From an uncultured Actinomyces sp. (GTDB taxonomy: Bacteria; Actinomycetota; Actinomycetes; Actinomycetales; Actinomycetaceae), in the NCBI GenBank assembly GCA_938041695.1, contig CALISI010000030.1, positions 1 through 64,000 on the forward strand: a stretch of DNA of 64,000 bases. The letters run 5' to 3'. The notes beneath the pieces are model-generated. The model did not search any database, was not told the origin of the DNA, and saw only the letters and a list, made by a program, of their open reading frames with translations. Below are positions 1 to 7,713 of the stretch, piece by piece (the stretch's first letter is position 1; the number at the start of each line of letters is the position of its first letter). The position numbers and the translations under genes are program-made.

Positions 1-838
1 CGTTGCCTTCTTCTCGGGCGACCGCTCGGAATGCGCCCTCAATGACGCGCTCGCCGCGGCGGTGGCCCACGGCGCGCGGCAGGACGCGGATGATGTCCTC
101 GAAGCCGGCCTTGGTGACCTCGACCGCGCGGATCATCTCGTCCAGCTCAAACGCGTCCTTGATGAGGCGGATCTCCGACAGATGCTCTTCGAGGGCCTCG
201 TCCTCCTTGCGGGCATCCTCGCCCGCGGGCAGGGAGGCCTGGGCGCGCACCTCGTTCACCATGGCCTCGACGTTCGCATCCACGCCGCGCACGACGCGCA
301 GCTGCACGGTCCCGGCGTCCTTAGCCAGCACGTCGCGCAGCGTGTCGATGTGGCGGGTCTCCAGGCCGGTCTGTGCGCTCAGCTCCTCGAGCGAGGGGCG
401 CGCGCCCACCCAGAATTCGCCGTAGCGGGCGTCCGCGTAGAACTCCTTGGAGGAACGCGAGGCGCGGGGCTTGAAGAAGAGCAGGGGTGTGTGGCTGCCG
501 TCCTCGTTCGGATCCAGCACCAGGACGGTGTCCGGCTCCTTCTCGCCGCCCAGGCCCGACAGGTGCGCGAAGGCGGAGTGCGCGCGGAAACGGTAGTCGC
601 AGTCATTCGAGCGGACCTTGTAGGGCCCCGCAGGCACGACGAGGCGCTCGCCTGGGAAGGGCGCACCGGCCTTGAGGGCGCGGTCGGTCAGGAAGTCGGC
701 GACGCGCTCGCGCTCGGGCAGCTCGGAGGGGCGAGGCCCCCACCCGGTGCCAATGAAGTCACGGAAGGCAGAGGACTGAGGCTGGCGGGATCGGTTTTGG
801 CCGCGGTCGGCCATGGACTGGGAGGCTTCTTCACTCAT
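1..838 (-). CDS. pepP: Xaa-Pro aminopeptidase (aminopeptidase P), 3' end beyond the window
   Basis: Metallopeptidase of family M24B that removes an N-terminal residue preceding proline; presumably cytoplasmic. Only the first 279 residues are present because the gene runs off the left edge. Reading from the ATG at 838, a polar leader is followed by the aminopeptidase P N-terminal domain, with the stretches KVRSNDCDYRFRAHSAFAHL, PDTVLVLDP and EIRLIKDAFELDEM, the last leading into the catalytic domain. The metal-binding residues lie outside the window. The start is the first ATG upstream of conserved sequence; no strong ribosome binding site is visible. Family assignment is firm; substrate range cannot be read. 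Confidence 0.85.
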   Translation of the reverse strand, partial: MSEEASQSMADRGQNRSRQPQSSAFRDFIGTGWGPRPSELPERERVADFLTDRALKAGAPFPGERLVVPAGPYKVRSNDCDYRFRAHSAFAHLSGLGGEKEPDTVLVLDPNEDGSHTPLLFFKPRASRSSKEFYADARYGEFWVGARPSLEELSAQTGLETRHIDTLRDVLAKDAGTVQLRVVRGVDANVEAMVNEVRAQASLPAGEDARKEDEALEEHLSEIRLIKDAFELDEMIRAVEVTKAGFEDIIRVLPRAVGHRRGERVIEGAFRAVAREEGN

Positions 839-893
839 GGTCACTATTCTAGGGCCGCTCGGCCCCGAGGGAGGAGCTGATGGTCATGACAAA

Positions 894-941
894 CCCCGGC
901 CTCGTTCCCATCGCGCGGTGGGCGCGGGGACGAGGCCGGGG
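894..941. terminator. Bidirectional hairpin built from an inverted CCCCGGCCTCGT pair
   Basis: Arms 894-909 and 926-941 pair over 16 bp with one G-T wobble and a 16-nt loop. Each arm carries one copy of the 12-mer CCCCGGCCTCGT. The hairpin lies between the asparaginase stop at 961 and the aminopeptidase start at 838, both genes on the minus strand. There is no U-tract. It is one of three terminators in the window made from the same inverted 12-mer. Confidence 0.7.
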
Positions 942-960
942 TAGGTCAGGTGGGAGCCGA

Positions 961-1959
961 TCAGTCCTGGAGGGTGAGTTCCCCCGCGATGGACAGGTCC
1001 ATCCAACGCTTGAAGTCCGCGCCGCGCTTGCCCTGCGAGAGCAGGAAGACGGTCTTGGCGTAGAGGGCTTCGAGCGTCATGTCGTGCGCGCCGATCGCGC
1101 CCAGCTGCGCGAGGGCGTTTCCGGCCTCGTAGTGGCCGAGCATGACCTCGGACTGGTAGCACTGGGAGGCGACGATGATCGGCACCTCGGCCTGGGCGAG
1201 TTCGGTCAGGACGTCCACGAGGCCCGGTTCGGACGCGGGGATGTTCCCCACGCCGAAGGTGCGCAGGATGACCGCGTCCGGGTGGGGCGTCGTCATCGCG
1301 CGCAGGCGCGCGGCGCTCATGCCGGGAACCACGTCGATGACGGCGACATCCTGGCGCGTGTACGGGCTGGGATCGGTCCAGCCGGTGCCCGGATGGGGCG
1401 CGCCGTACCAGCGCCACGGGGCGCCCGTGCGCGCCATCGGGGACACGGAGGGCGACTCGAAGCCGCGGAAGGCCCACGACGAGGTTTTCGTGGCGCGGTT
1501 GCCCGCCAGGAGCTTGTGCCCGAAGAACAGCATGACCCCGCGAGCGCGCGGCGAAATCGCTGCGCGTAGCGCGCCAGTGACGTTCGCCGACGCGTCCGAG
1601 CCGACGACGCCGAGCGGGTACTGGGAGCCGGTCAGGACGACAGGCTTGCCCATGCTCGCCAGCGCGTAGGACAGGGCAGCTGCCGAATAGGCCATCGTGT
1701 CCGTGCCGTGCAGGACCAAGAAGGCGTCTGCTTCGTCGGCGTGCGCGTTAATGTCGTCGATGATGGCCTGCCAGTCCTCGGGGGTGGCCTCCGAGGAGTC
1801 GATGAGCGGGTCCAGCGTCGACATGGAAATGTTCGACGCCAGCTCGATGCCCTCCAGCTGGGATCCAAACCACCCCTGCAGGTCCGCACCGGGACGCAGC
1901 CCCTCGGGGGAATCGACCATGCCGATGGTTCCACCGGCATACGTGACGTGAAGACGCAC
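961..1959 (-). CDS. ansA: L-asparaginase, cytoplasmic type
   Basis: Hydrolyses L-asparagine to aspartate and ammonia. The 332-residue product has both signature threonine motifs of the asparaginase family: YAGGTIGM at the N-terminus and VLHGTDTMAYSA around residues 85-96. No signal peptide is visible, which favours the cytoplasmic type. GTG at 1959 is chosen because GAAAGGA lies just upstream and the family begins at this point; an upstream in-frame extension to 2007 overlaps the permease gene and has no family character. It lies 19 nt downstream of the permease stop on the same strand, so the two genes very likely form one operon. Confidence 0.9.
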   Translation of the reverse strand: MRLHVTYAGGTIGMVDSPEGLRPGADLQGWFGSQLEGIELASNISMSTLDPLIDSSEATPEDWQAIIDDINAHADEADAFLVLHGTDTMAYSAAALSYALASMGKPVVLTGSQYPLGVVGSDASANVTGALRAAISPRARGVMLFFGHKLLAGNRATKTSSWAFRGFESPSVSPMARTGAPWRWYGAPHPGTGWTDPSPYTRQDVAVIDVVPGMSAARLRAMTTPHPDAVILRTFGVGNIPASEPGLVDVLTELAQAEVPIIVASQCYQSEVMLGHYEAGNALAQLGAIGAHDMTLEALYAKTVFLLSQGKRGADFKRWMDLSIAGELTLQD

Positions 1960-1978
1960 GGTCAGTCCTTTCGTTCGA

Positions 1979-3439
1979 TCAGTCGCCCGACACCAGGGTC
2001 TCGTCACCCTGGAGCGAGGCGGCGGCCTCGTCGGTCAGGTTGCCGACGCGCCCGCGCACGAAGTACCAGCCCGCGACCATGAGGACGACGACCACACCGA
2101 AGAGTGCGAGGGTTGCGCGGCCTTCAAAGGTCATGACGTTCGAGCCGACGACCACTGCGAAGAAGAGCAGCGCCAGGTAGTTGGTGTAGGGGGCGCCGGG
2201 CATGCGGAACTGCGGACGCTGCGTCTCTCCGCGCTTGACCTTGCGCAGGAACGCCAGGTGCGTGATGAGGATCATCGCCCATGTGCCGGCGATGCCGATG
2301 CCCGCCAGGCTCATGACAATCTCGAAGGCGCTGCTCGGAACGAGGGCGTTGAGCAGGACGCCCAGCAGGCCGAGCGAGGCGGTGATGATGATGCCGCCGT
2401 AGGGCACGTGGTTCTTGTTCAGGCGCGACGCGAAGCGCGGGCCTTCACCCACGAGCGCCATCGAACGCAGCGTGCGACCGGTCGCGTACAGGCCGGCGTT
2501 GAGCGAGGACAGGGCCGCGGTCAGGACGACGACCTGCATGATGTCAGCTGCGTGGGGCACGCCGATGCCGGAGAAGAACGTCGTGAAGGGGGACTCGTCG
2601 CGAGAGTAGGCGGTGTAGGGCAGCGCGAATGCGAAGAGCGTTACGGAGCCGACGTAGAAGAAGAAAATGCGGATGACCATCGAGTTGATGGCCTTGGGCA
2701 GAATTGTCGCGGCGTTCTTGGCCTCGCCGGCCGCGACGCCCACCATCTCGGTGCCGCCGAAGGCGAAGACGACGCCCAGGGTCAGGGCGAAGACAACGGG
2801 CAGAGAGGCGGGGAACCAGCCGCCGGACTCGGCAATGTTGTGCACACCCGCGGTGTACTCGCCGACGGGCGCCTGCGTGAGGATTGCCCAGATGGCCACG
2901 CCCATGAAGATGAGGATCGTGGCGACCTTGATTAACGCGAACCAGAACTCCGCCTCGCCAAAGGCCTTGACGCTGAGCATGTTCAGAACGAACACGAGGG
3001 CGAGCGCAATGAGGGCGATGACCCACTGCGGGACGCCCTGGAACATGTTCCAGTAGTGCATGTAGACGGCGACCGCAGTGATGTCGGCCATGACCGTGAC
3101 GGCCCAGTCCAGGAAGAAGAACCAGCCGGTGACGAACGCGCCCTTCTCACCCAGGAATTCGCGGGCGTAGGACACGAACGCGCCCGAGGAGGGGCGACGA
3201 ACCGCGAGTTCGCCCAGGGCGCGGACCATCAGGAACGCGAAGACCCCGCACACCGCATAGGACAGCGCAAGCACAGGGCCACCCTGGGCCAGACGGCCGC
3301 CCGCTCCCAGGAACAGGCCGGTGCCAATCGAGCCGCCGATGGCGATCATCTGGATGTGTCGGTTTTTCAGAGCCTTGTTGTACCCAGCATCTCCCGCGTC
3401 GGTCGCGGTGGACACCGGGGTCTGATCATTGTCAGACAC
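1979..3439 (-). CDS. ansP: Amino-acid permease, probably L-asparagine permease
   Basis: Proton-coupled importer of the APC superfamily, amino-acid-transporter branch. The 486-residue protein has about twelve hydrophobic segments and the family's first-helix motif IAIGGSIGTGLFLGAGG (residues about 32-48). A later motif, FGGTEMVGVAAGEAKN, matches the conserved loop near helix 6. Asparagine as substrate is inferred from the adjacent asparaginase gene; related permeases take other neutral or aromatic amino acids. It is the first gene of the operon. The 240 bp upstream, facing the divergent PHP gene, holds an inverted repeat at 3509-3537. Confidence 0.85.
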   Translation of the reverse strand: MSDNDQTPVSTATDAGDAGYNKALKNRHIQMIAIGGSIGTGLFLGAGGRLAQGGPVLALSYAVCGVFAFLMVRALGELAVRRPSSGAFVSYAREFLGEKGAFVTGWFFFLDWAVTVMADITAVAVYMHYWNMFQGVPQWVIALIALALVFVLNMLSVKAFGEAEFWFALIKVATILIFMGVAIWAILTQAPVGEYTAGVHNIAESGGWFPASLPVVFALTLGVVFAFGGTEMVGVAAGEAKNAATILPKAINSMVIRIFFFYVGSVTLFAFALPYTAYSRDESPFTTFFSGIGVPHAADIMQVVVLTAALSSLNAGLYATGRTLRSMALVGEGPRFASRLNKNHVPYGGIIITASLGLLGVLLNALVPSSAFEIVMSLAGIGIAGTWAMILITHLAFLRKVKRGETQRPQFRMPGAPYTNYLALLFFAVVVGSNVMTFEGRATLALFGVVVVLMVAGWYFVRGRVGNLTDEAAASLQGDETLVSGD

Positions 3440-3508
3440 AGCATGTACTCCAATCGGTGTTGAGGGAGGCCAAACGGCCGTGTGATGTCAGTTTCCTACA
3501 CTCGGCAG

Positions 3509-3537
3509 CTGACCGCTGCAGGTGAGCCGGCGGTCAG
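3509..3537. promoter_or_regulatory. Inverted repeat upstream of the asparagine operon
   Basis: CTGACCGC at 3509-3516 is mirrored exactly by GCGGTCAG at 3530-3537. The repeat sits about 70-100 nt upstream of the permease start, where an operator or a leader hairpin would be expected. No T-box or other known riboswitch motif was recognised. Function is inferred from position only. Confidence 0.35.
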
Positions 3538-3648
3538 TATCGTGTGGGCCGCAGTGAGAGAACGTGCAAAAGAACACGGTCAAGATCGGGCAAGAACCGG
3601 TTTTTGACGAGGGCGTGAGGCGCTCGCGGCGGCCTTTCGCGTACGCGG

Positions 3649-3676
3649 TTGTGTGATGGGATTAATGGGGTAATCT
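3649..3676 (+). promoter_or_regulatory. Candidate promoter of the PHP-marC pair, possibly leaderless
   Basis: TTGTGT (3649-3654) and TAATCT (3671-3676) are separated by 16 nt. The first possible start codons, ATG 3680 and GTG 3683, follow only 3 and 6 nt after the -10 hexamer. A transcript from here would have almost no 5' leader, as is common in actinobacteria. Confidence 0.4.
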
Positions 3677-3679
3677 CAA

Positions 3680-4528
3680 ATGGTGAAGCGAATTGACCCC
3701 CATACCCATAGCGCGTATTCCGATGGGACGGATACGCCCGCCCAGCTCCTGGCGATCGCCGCGCAGGCCGGACTGGACGCCATCGCGCTGACCGATCACG
3801 ATACGACGACCGGATGGGACGAGGCCGCAGCAGCCGTCGCGAGCACCGGCGTGAGCCTCATCCGGGGTGTCGAGATGTCGTGTTCGTCCTCGGGGATCAC
3901 TGTGCACCTGCTGGCATACCTTTTTGACCCGACCAGCCCCGGCCTCGTCGATAATTTCCGCCGGACCCGCGAGGATCGCGAGACGCGCGCCCTACGCATG
4001 GTGGAGAACCTGTCGGCGGACTACCCGATCACGTGGGAGGACGTCCTTTCCTTCGCGCCCGAGGGCGGACCCGTGGGGCGCCCGCACATCGCCGACGCGC
4101 TCGTCGCCGCCGGTGCCTTCCCCGACCGCAGCGCCGCTTTCGTCAAGGCCCTGCACCCGTCGGGTCCGTACTACGTGCACCACTGGGCGCCCGACCCGGT
4201 CGAGGCCGTGCGCTGCGTGCGCGAGGCCGGGGGAGTGCCCGTTCTCGCCCACCCCCGCGCTCGCAAGCGCCAGCGGCTTCTGCCCGAGTCCGTCATCGCC
4301 GACATGGCGGCGGCCGGACTCTTCGGTATCGAGCGCGACCACCGCGACCACGCGCCCGAGGATCGCGCCGACGTCGAGCGCATGGCCCGCGAGATGGGCC
4401 TGGCGATGTTCGGCTCCTCCGACTACCACGGGACGGGCAAGCCGAACCGCATTGGCGAAAACACGACGGACCCGCAGGTGATCGCCGAGGTCATCGCGCA
4501 AGGCGCCATCGAGGTGGTCGAGCCGTGA
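3680..4528 (+). CDS. PHP-domain metal-dependent phosphoesterase
   Basis: Cytoplasmic phosphoesterase of the polymerase-and-histidinol-phosphatase fold. The metal ligands are visible in order: HTHSAYSDG (residues 8-16), DHD near residue 40, GVEMSC near 63, AHPRARK near 190 and SSDYHG near 250. Length (282 residues) and motif order match the stand-alone group that includes 3',5'-nucleoside bisphosphate phosphatase and RNase AM, which trims RNA 5' ends. The exact substrate cannot be read. It overlaps the following MarC gene by 4 nt (GTGA), indicating translational coupling. Confidence 0.85.
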   Translation: MVKRIDPHTHSAYSDGTDTPAQLLAIAAQAGLDAIALTDHDTTTGWDEAAAAVASTGVSLIRGVEMSCSSSGITVHLLAYLFDPTSPGLVDNFRRTREDRETRALRMVENLSADYPITWEDVLSFAPEGGPVGRPHIADALVAAGAFPDRSAAFVKALHPSGPYYVHHWAPDPVEAVRCVREAGGVPVLAHPRARKRQRLLPESVIADMAAAGLFGIERDHRDHAPEDRADVERMAREMGLAMFGSSDYHGTGKPNRIGENTTDPQVIAEVIAQGAIEVVEP

Positions 4529-5154
4529 GCCTCTTCGACGTCACGCTCTTCGCGACTGCATTCGCGACGCTGACGGTCATCATGGACCCCATCGGGACCG
4601 TGCCCGTCTTCCTGGGCCTCACCGCCCGTTACTCCCAGCCCAAGCAGCGCCGCGCCGCCATCCAGGCGACCTCCGTCTCCTTCGGCGTCATCCTGACCTT
4701 TGCGATCCTGGGCGGGCAGATCCTGCGCCTCCTGCATATTTCTATGGAGGCTCTGCAGCTCTCGGGCGGCGTCCTGCTCTTCCTGGTCGCCATGGAACTC
4801 CTCATGGGTACCGATTCATCGACGCCCGATACGGGGGACGAGGGCGTCAACGTCGCGCTCGTCCCGCTGGGTACGCCGCTGCTCGCCGGCCCCGGCTCGA
4901 TCGTCGCCGTCATGGTGGCCGTCGGGCAGGCCGGCACAAACGTCGGCTCGTGGATTGCGGTGATCGTCGCCGTAGTCCTGGCCCATGTCGTCATGTGGCT
5001 CACCATGCGTTTTTCCCTGGTGGTCTCCCGGCTCCTGGGTCCCGGCGGCATCATGCTGCTGACAAAGATCTCTGGTCTGTTGCTGGCGGCCATTGCGACG
5101 CAGCTCATCATGGAGGGAATCTTCCAGTTCATCGCGGCTGCGAAGCTCTCCTGA
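4525..5154 (+). CDS. MarC-family integral membrane protein
   Basis: A 209-residue membrane protein with about six hydrophobic segments and the conserved MarC-family motif VIMDPIGTVPVFLGL near the N-terminus, plus PLGTPLLAGPGSI in the middle. MarC proteins have no established transport activity despite old annotations as antibiotic-resistance or neutral amino-acid transporters. The GTG at 4525 overlaps the stop of the PHP gene. The reading frame extends far upstream without a stop, but that extension only mirrors the PHP gene in another frame. Confidence 0.85.
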   Translation: MSLFDVTLFATAFATLTVIMDPIGTVPVFLGLTARYSQPKQRRAAIQATSVSFGVILTFAILGGQILRLLHISMEALQLSGGVLLFLVAMELLMGTDSSTPDTGDEGVNVALVPLGTPLLAGPGSIVAVMVAVGQAGTNVGSWIAVIVAVVLAHVVMWLTMRFSLVVSRLLGPGGIMLLTKISGLLLAAIATQLIMEGIFQFIAAAKLS

Positions 5155-5231
5155 CCTGGCGGTTTTCCATCGCGGCGGAGTCGATGAATGCCTCACGAAA
5201 GAGCGGAGTGCGACTCGCCGATGCGTGATTT

Positions 5232-5573
5232 GTGGAAATCTGTGCGTATCGGTCAGGAAGTGTTGTAGGGTGGGGGAGAACGCCGCGACACGACACGGCC
5301 TGCACTGGTCAGGGTGGCGCAGGCGCGGTCTCCCGCCCCGTCGGCAACGCTGGCGTGTCCACCCGCGGCCAGATTGCAACCGGCAACGGCCCGGCTCCTG
5401 TGTCCGCTCGTGGCGGCATCTGCAACACGAACGCTCCGGCTTCGTCCGGTGCTCAGGGTGGGGCTGCCCCGACCCTGGCGAACACCGGTTCTGCCGCTTC
5501 GATCGCCGCTGGCGCTGGCGTCATCGCCCTGGCTGGTGGCGTGACCCTCGTGATTGCTCACAAGCGTCACTGA
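5232..5573 (+). pseudogene. C-terminal remnant of a LAXTG cell-wall-anchored surface protein
   Basis: A 113-residue frame ends with PTLANTG, a hydrophobic stretch of about 22 residues and the basic tail HKRH, which is a sorting signal. LAXTG, rather than LPXTG, is the motif cut by class E sortases of actinobacteria. The preceding sequence has two short similar units (VSTRGQIATGNG and VSARGGICNTN). No signal peptide is present and no other frame upstream supplies one, so a sortase could not normally act on it. I read it as the tail of a larger surface-protein gene whose front is lost; an intact small protein cannot be excluded. A strong terminator follows. Confidence 0.55.
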
Positions 5574-5595
5574 GGCGTCTTCGCCTGACAAGCAC

Positions 5596-5630
5596 CGCGG
5601 GCCCGCTCGATAAGAGCGGGCCCGCGTTTT
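5596..5630 (+). terminator. Rho-independent terminator
   Basis: Perfect 13-bp stem, CGCGGGCCCGCTC (5596-5608) with its complement at 5614-5626, a 5-nt loop and TTTT immediately after. It closes the upstream plus-strand frame. Confidence 0.85.
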
Positions 5631-5660
5631 GTCTAGTTTGCGCAGGTCGACGATCATTGA

Positions 5661-5697
5661 TGCACAAATGTGCACCTAAGAACCTCGAATTTGCACC
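5661..5697. repeat. Palindrome plus spaced half-sites, possible minor repeat array
   Basis: TGCACAAATGTGCA (5661-5674) is an inverted repeat. TGTGCACC (5669-5676) and TTTGCACC (5690-5697) are similar words 21 bp apart. The layout resembles, in degenerate form, the arrays at 16.3-16.9 kb and 43.9-44.2 kb. Evidence is weak because only two direct copies exist. Confidence 0.3.
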
Positions 5698-5798
5698 GAA
5701 AGATACCCGTTTCGCCTTGATTTGATGCGTGCGTCACAGGCACAATGGGAGTACCGAAAGTCACCATGAATTGAGCCCTCATGTTGAACCGGTGATGG

Positions 5799-5832
5799 AA
5801 AGTGGCACCGCTCCATCGAGGGGTGCCACTTT
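5799..5832. terminator. Hairpin terminator
   Basis: AAAGTGGCACC (5799-5809) pairs exactly with GGTGCCACTTT (5822-5832). A-rich and T-rich ends on both sides allow function in either direction. Confidence 0.75.
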
Positions 5833-5841
5833 CCTGTTGAT

Positions 5842-5874
5842 GCGCCCCTGCGGGCAGTGCCCCCGCAGGGGCGC
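5842..5874 (-). terminator. Hairpin downstream of the surface-protein pseudogene
   Basis: A 13-bp stem pairs GCGCCCCTGCGGG (5842-5854) with CCCGCAGGGGCGC (5862-5874). It lies just past the stop at 5895 of the minus-strand pseudogene. Confidence 0.7.
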
Positions 5875-5894
5875 TCCCATGCAGGGGATAACGC

Positions 5895-7321
5895 TTAGCG
5901 CTGACGGCGACGCAGAGTCAGCGCTCCCAGGCCTGCCAAGCCCGCCATGATGGCCGCACCGGCCAGCATCGGGGTGTCAGCGCCCGTGCGAGCGAGGTTG
6001 TCGCTAGGGGTCGCGGACGGTGCAGGAGCGGGGGTTGTTGCCTCGGGCGTCGGAGAATCCGACGGTGCCGGTGTGGTCGGCTCCTCGGAGGGAACCGTGC
6101 ACTCGCTGTCCGTGCCCGTCAGCCAGTTGTGCAGGACGATCGGGGCCAGGATCGGGGAGCCCTCGAGGGTCTCGCCGGTCAGGGTGTCATGCTCACCTGG
6201 ATGTCGCCCAGGCCCTCGACGGTGTTCGTGAAGCCGCTATCCTTCAGCGCGCCAGCACCGGGGGCCGAGATCGCGTTGATCGTCGAGGCGTCGAACGTCA
6301 GGCCCTGGACGGCCTTGAGCGTCAGCGTCGCGTTGGTGAAGTCCTTGTGGGCTGCGCCGCACAGGCGCAGGGTGCGCGAGTCGCCGGCCTTCGCCTCGCC
6401 GCGGGAGGTGAACCAGCCGTCGGCGTTGGCCTCGCCCCACGTGGGCTCATCCGAGCCCCAGGAGCTGGAGTACTTCGAGCGCTCGTTGATGTCGTGCGAG
6501 TAGGGGCTCCACACGGTGCGGTCCACCGTGGTGACCTGGCACGGGGTGAGCTCGGGCGTCTCGGGGGTGGGCAGGTCGCCGCACACCTGGCCGTCGGCCG
6601 GGAACTGGGCGCCCACCAGGTTGGCGGACGCGGTCGAGGACTCGGCGCCCTCGGGAAAGTCGCCCGTGAACTGGAAGATCGTGCCGGTGTTGCCATCGAG
6701 GCCCTTGTTCAGCGTGATGGTCCAGATGTTCTTCGCTTCATCCGTCTTGGTGGCGGTGAAGTCGCCGTCATTTCACGTGTACTCGGCTTCACGAGGGCCC
6801 CAGGCCTGCATGTACGCGTTGAGGCCCGCGCGGGTCTCGAGCTTGCCGATGAACTTAGTGTCGGCCATGTCGTCGAGCAGGTCGACGGTGATCGTCGTGC
6901 CGGCGGCCGGCTTGTTCTTCGTGTCCACGGGGAAACGCCAGCTCTGGGTGGAACCGGCGATCCAGTGGTTGGCCTCGAACATGCCCGGAGCCTTGTAGGT
7001 CTCGGTGTTGAAATTGGTCGAGATCCTCGAGGTGTAGCCGTTGTTCGAGCCGGTGGCGATCTTGTTGACGGAGCCGTCGGTGTTACGGGTGATCGCGTCC
7101 TTGGACACGAGCTCGGGGTGGTGGGCCAGGATGTCCGTATCGAGGATCGCCGCGGCGGTCCAGTCGGCGCGGCATGCGGTGGACTTATCGCCGTTAGCGG
7201 TGCCGGGGCCCGTGGGCTGATTCTCGTCGGAGGGCGAGGCCATGGCCGGGCCTGCGATCAGGGTCGTCGCAACGGCGGCACTCAGGGCTGTTGACATGGT
7301 CAGCCTATGCATCGGTTTCAT
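5895..7321 (-). pseudogene. LAXTG sortase-anchored secreted surface protein, broken twice
   Basis: Read together, the pieces give a protein of about 475 residues. It has a signal peptide (MHRLTMSTALSAAVATTLIAG, ending AMA), an extracellular region with scattered cysteines, a Pro/Thr/Ser-rich spacer, and the sorting signal LARTG followed by a hydrophobic helix and RRRQR. Two lesions interrupt it. An in-frame TGA lies at 6773-6775 (after AWGPREAEYT, with NDGDFTATK continuing in the same frame). A one-base frameshift lies near 6185-6192, where a single added base would join DIQVSM to DTLTGETLEG. The start has GAGGAC upstream. Similarity resumes cleanly after each lesion, so decay is recent, or the lesions are sequence errors. 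The ligand is unknown. Confidence 0.75.
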
Positions 7322-7713
7322 CGTTGTCCTCGGGGTGGTGCTGGTTCAGTCCAAAGAGTACTGGCCTTTCGGTCTATTGTTAGTTTGGTCAGTGTTGGCG
7401 ACAAGAGAACCTTAGTGGATGAATGTTGACCATGTCCTACGTTTGCGAAAAATCATTGAGTGAACCCGGCTCGTCTTCGTGCTGGTGGGGTTTGTTTCGG
7501 GTTGACAAATTGGCGTCGATCTGGGCCTTTGGTCATGGGTGTGCTCATGTGGGTGTATTCCGTCACGTAGGTGGGGGTGGGGTTTCTCCCAGAGCTGTGT
7601 CAGAGCAGGGAATTGAGCTGCGCAATCGCTACCCTCTAGAGTTGAGGCCAGCCCCGACCCGGGGCGCTCGCTGCTCGCGGCGGGCATGGCGCAGTTACAA
7701 AAAAGGAAATCGT
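7322..7713. other. Divergent intergenic region
   Basis: These 392 bases separate the minus-strand surface-protein pseudogene from glgP. The only structure I can support is the glgP promoter at 7613-7642. An in-frame extension of glgP reaches back to 7423 but has no ribosome binding site and no family resemblance. Confidence 0.6.
7613..7642 (+). promoter_or_regulatory. Candidate glgP promoter
   Basis: TTGAGC (7613-7618) and TAGAGT (7637-7642) are separated by 18 nt, giving a leader of about 65 nt before the glgP start. Confidence 0.45.

Larger units (their letters stand above)
5574..5894. other. Non-coding stretch between two decayed surface-protein genes
   Basis: These 321 bases hold three terminator hairpins (5596-5630, 5799-5832, 5842-5874) and an AT-richer section with the palindrome TGCACAAATGTGCA. 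No open frame with a ribosome binding site was found. Confidence 0.6.

Noticed and set aside
4033..4524. N-terminal extension of the MarC protein inside the PHP gene
   Set aside because: It is an arginine-rich shadow in another frame. The MarC family begins at GTG 4525 and the GTGA overlap explains coupling.
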